Of a DNA stretch of 64,000 nucleotides, positions 39,801 through 42,800 are shown one piece after another. The stretch covers positions 89,268,433-89,332,432 of the forward strand of contig CM055275.1 of the NCBI GenBank assembly GCA_029237695.1, in the 5' to 3' direction. Position 1 is the first letter of the stretch, and the number at the start of each line of letters is the position of its first letter. The notes beneath the pieces are model-generated. The model was not told the origin of the DNA. It did no database searches and saw only the letters and a list, made by a program, of their open reading frames with translations. Source of the DNA: Conchocele bisecta. Its lineage: Eukaryota; Mollusca; Bivalvia; Lucinida; Thyasiridae. Made by a program: the position numbers and the translations under genes.

Positions 39801-42800
39801 AATATTATGTTTTGGTAGATATATATTGTTTGTATCTGCTGACCTTAAATTTAACCCACGAATTGCTGTTATTTGTTTAAATGCATTGTTTAGATAATTT
39901 GGGCATAAATTATTGATGCAACATTTGAATTACTTTTTGATATGCTATTCGGTATTCTATTTTCAAGTCCCTTAAAAAGTTTGTCGGACGCGTAGTCTAT
40001 AGGTTTATTCAAAATAATTTGTGCTGCTTTCTTCTGTACTTTAAGAAATACGCGAATTACGCGTTGTGCTTTTGACAAAGAATATAGATCCTCATTATGT
40101 GGCATGAGTGTGCTGGATAGATGACCATGGGCAGTTTGGTCCCAAAATGCAGTAAGACAACATACAGAGATGCATGATTATCGGGGAACAAGACTCAGAA
40201 AAATATGAATTACAAATGCCGTTGTCTTACATGTATTCCTTTATTTATCCCGTCAACACACTGCGTATGTACCGTGAAACACGGTGCCGTGAAACAATTT
40301 TGATATCCTGTCAATACGACCTACTCACTGCATATGAATGTGTGCGGTATATGGGGTTATTTGTATTGCATTTTAAAGCTATTTGTAGGTTTTTACAGAA
40401 TAAATAGAATAGTAGGTTAGTGCCGTGAATGGGAAATATATCTGGCGCGGCACGGAAACGGGATGTGCTCGGCAGAGCCCCGCCCATCCCGTTTCCTAAG
40501 CCGCGCCAGATATTTTTTTCCCATTCACGGCACTAACCTACTATTCTATTTATCCCGTCCACACCTAAAAATGGCTGTAAAATGCAAAAATATAACCCCA
40601 GCCACCGCACATATTCATACGCAGTGATTAGGTCGTATTGACAGGATATCACAAGTGTTTCACGGCACCGTGTTTCACGACACATACGCACTGCATTGTG
40701 TTGACGGGATAAATGTCTTTATTATGATGTATTGAGTTAGTTTCATTTCTTTGCGTTGGTTCGTGTGTCTCATTTGGGTACCTTGTTCTCTATTGTACTA
40801 TTAAACAAATAACACGAATATTTAATTGTAATTAATAGTAGTAATTAATAGTTTGACAAATTTGCTTGATGGGGTATATAATAAATGGAATATTCATGTT
40901 TGTTCAACGAATATTACATATATGTTCATCTCCGGGTATGAAATATGCATATTTCACAATTGACAAATGGCACTCGTGAAACATGGACATTTAACAGCAC
41001 TCGATATACGTTGCACAAATATGAATATTCTCTATTAAGGAAATAATGGTACAAATTACGCTTTACCCTAGGTGATATTAGCCCAGTCGACCCACCTGTA
41101 CCTGGATCATCCGTACGAACCTGACCCGGAAGAAAGGGGCCTGTACTGGGCCACTCGATACACGGACACCAGACGAATATTCGGATTTGTGGCAGATGAT
41201 ATTTTCAAAAACGCAGATTTTGATGGCAACGGGTATCCTCTGAAGCTGTCGGACGTTTGTGTCGCTGGCGAGTGCCCGAAAACGTCACAACCTGAAAACA
41301 TCATTGGTAGGTATGGCAGACGACATTTTCACGAAATAAAGATTTTAACTCTTTGCATGCTGGGAAACTTGTGTGCTATAACTAGCGGACAAAAATTCAT
41401 CATATTTTCTTGTATTTCTCCCCGTAAATATCATGAATATGTCTTGAATTTTTATTTTCATAATGCATTTCGGGAAAAATAAATGATTACTCCCTCAAAG
41501 TATACTTTGCTAGATAAGTATACTTTGCTATTTTGATGAAATCGGCTACTGGACCTCGGTGCTTGTTGAAGACTTGCGCTTGTCGATTCATGCAGTCTTG
41601 TAATCTAATTCAAATATCTAGGCGATGTCGAGTCTGCAGACTTGTATAACTATAGGATGAGGTGTCTGTAATACATTTAACTATGTGTATGTGTGTGGTT
41701 CAGTTCAAAAATGCAATTATGTAACACCATCATTATTATAGCTGGAAAATTCCATGCAGTGTATGTTGTGCTACATAGGTATACAGGCGTGTATCTGGTC
41801 GGAGACGATCAGAAACGAGAGCCAACTGCAGTATATGGCTTTCCCAAGATTACTGGCCGTGGCAGAAAGGGCGTGGCACAAGGCATCGTGGGAAGACATA
41901 GAAAGTCAAGGTATATCATGTTCCTCGACTTGTATAATAACAATTACACATTGTCGTCATTCAACGCATTCCCGCTGTCTGGTTGTCAACTTTCGGTAAA
42001 TGAGTCATATTTGTCTTCGACCTGTTGGTGGCCGCCTCCGGAAATGAATTCGCATAGTTAGCCATATTTATATTGTATTTGTCATTTTCCTTTCTCTCAT
42101 GTATCAAAATTAATCGTGAAAGAATACGCTCGTTATTGAGTCCTATCGCTAACCGTACTCGTTTTCGGTATGCTGTTTCTTTGTTTAGCAAAATGACCCG
42201 ATCACTTGCGCATTACTTACGCATTGCAATTTCTTAATTCAGTGACACGTGATAGAGAAAAGCAACGGGACTGGGAGAGATTTTCCTACGCCCTAGGGGC
42301 CCGTGAACTGCCCCGATTGGAGAAATTAGGGGTCCACTACAGAGTACCTCCACCGGGCGGAACGTTAGTATAATTATTATATATATTCACCGGTGATGCT
42401 ATATTCCTAATGTTTACCAGTATATAACAATACAAGAGATGTAAAAGTTACATAGAACAATGTAAGTTTTCTTGAAGAAATCACTCACCGCAATCAATAA
42501 ACCGATTTTCTTAGATTATATTCATTATTCATTTTCACATAACCTTCCTCAATTAAATTGATAATTTACATGTACATTGTGTGAGTGTGGTCAAGTTTGG
42601 CACCGCTACCATAAATGTATATAAAGAACGTGTATCGTCCAAGGAAGTTGAGTTCAATGTTTCTACAATATATGTTTGAAAGTGGTATATTTTGCAGTAT
42701 ACAATGTCAGTGTAAATGTAATTAATATTTCAGAGCGGCTGTTTGATTTAAACCTGTTCACCATTTCTCAGTTCCGTTTTGTCCCACGATGCATTAACTT

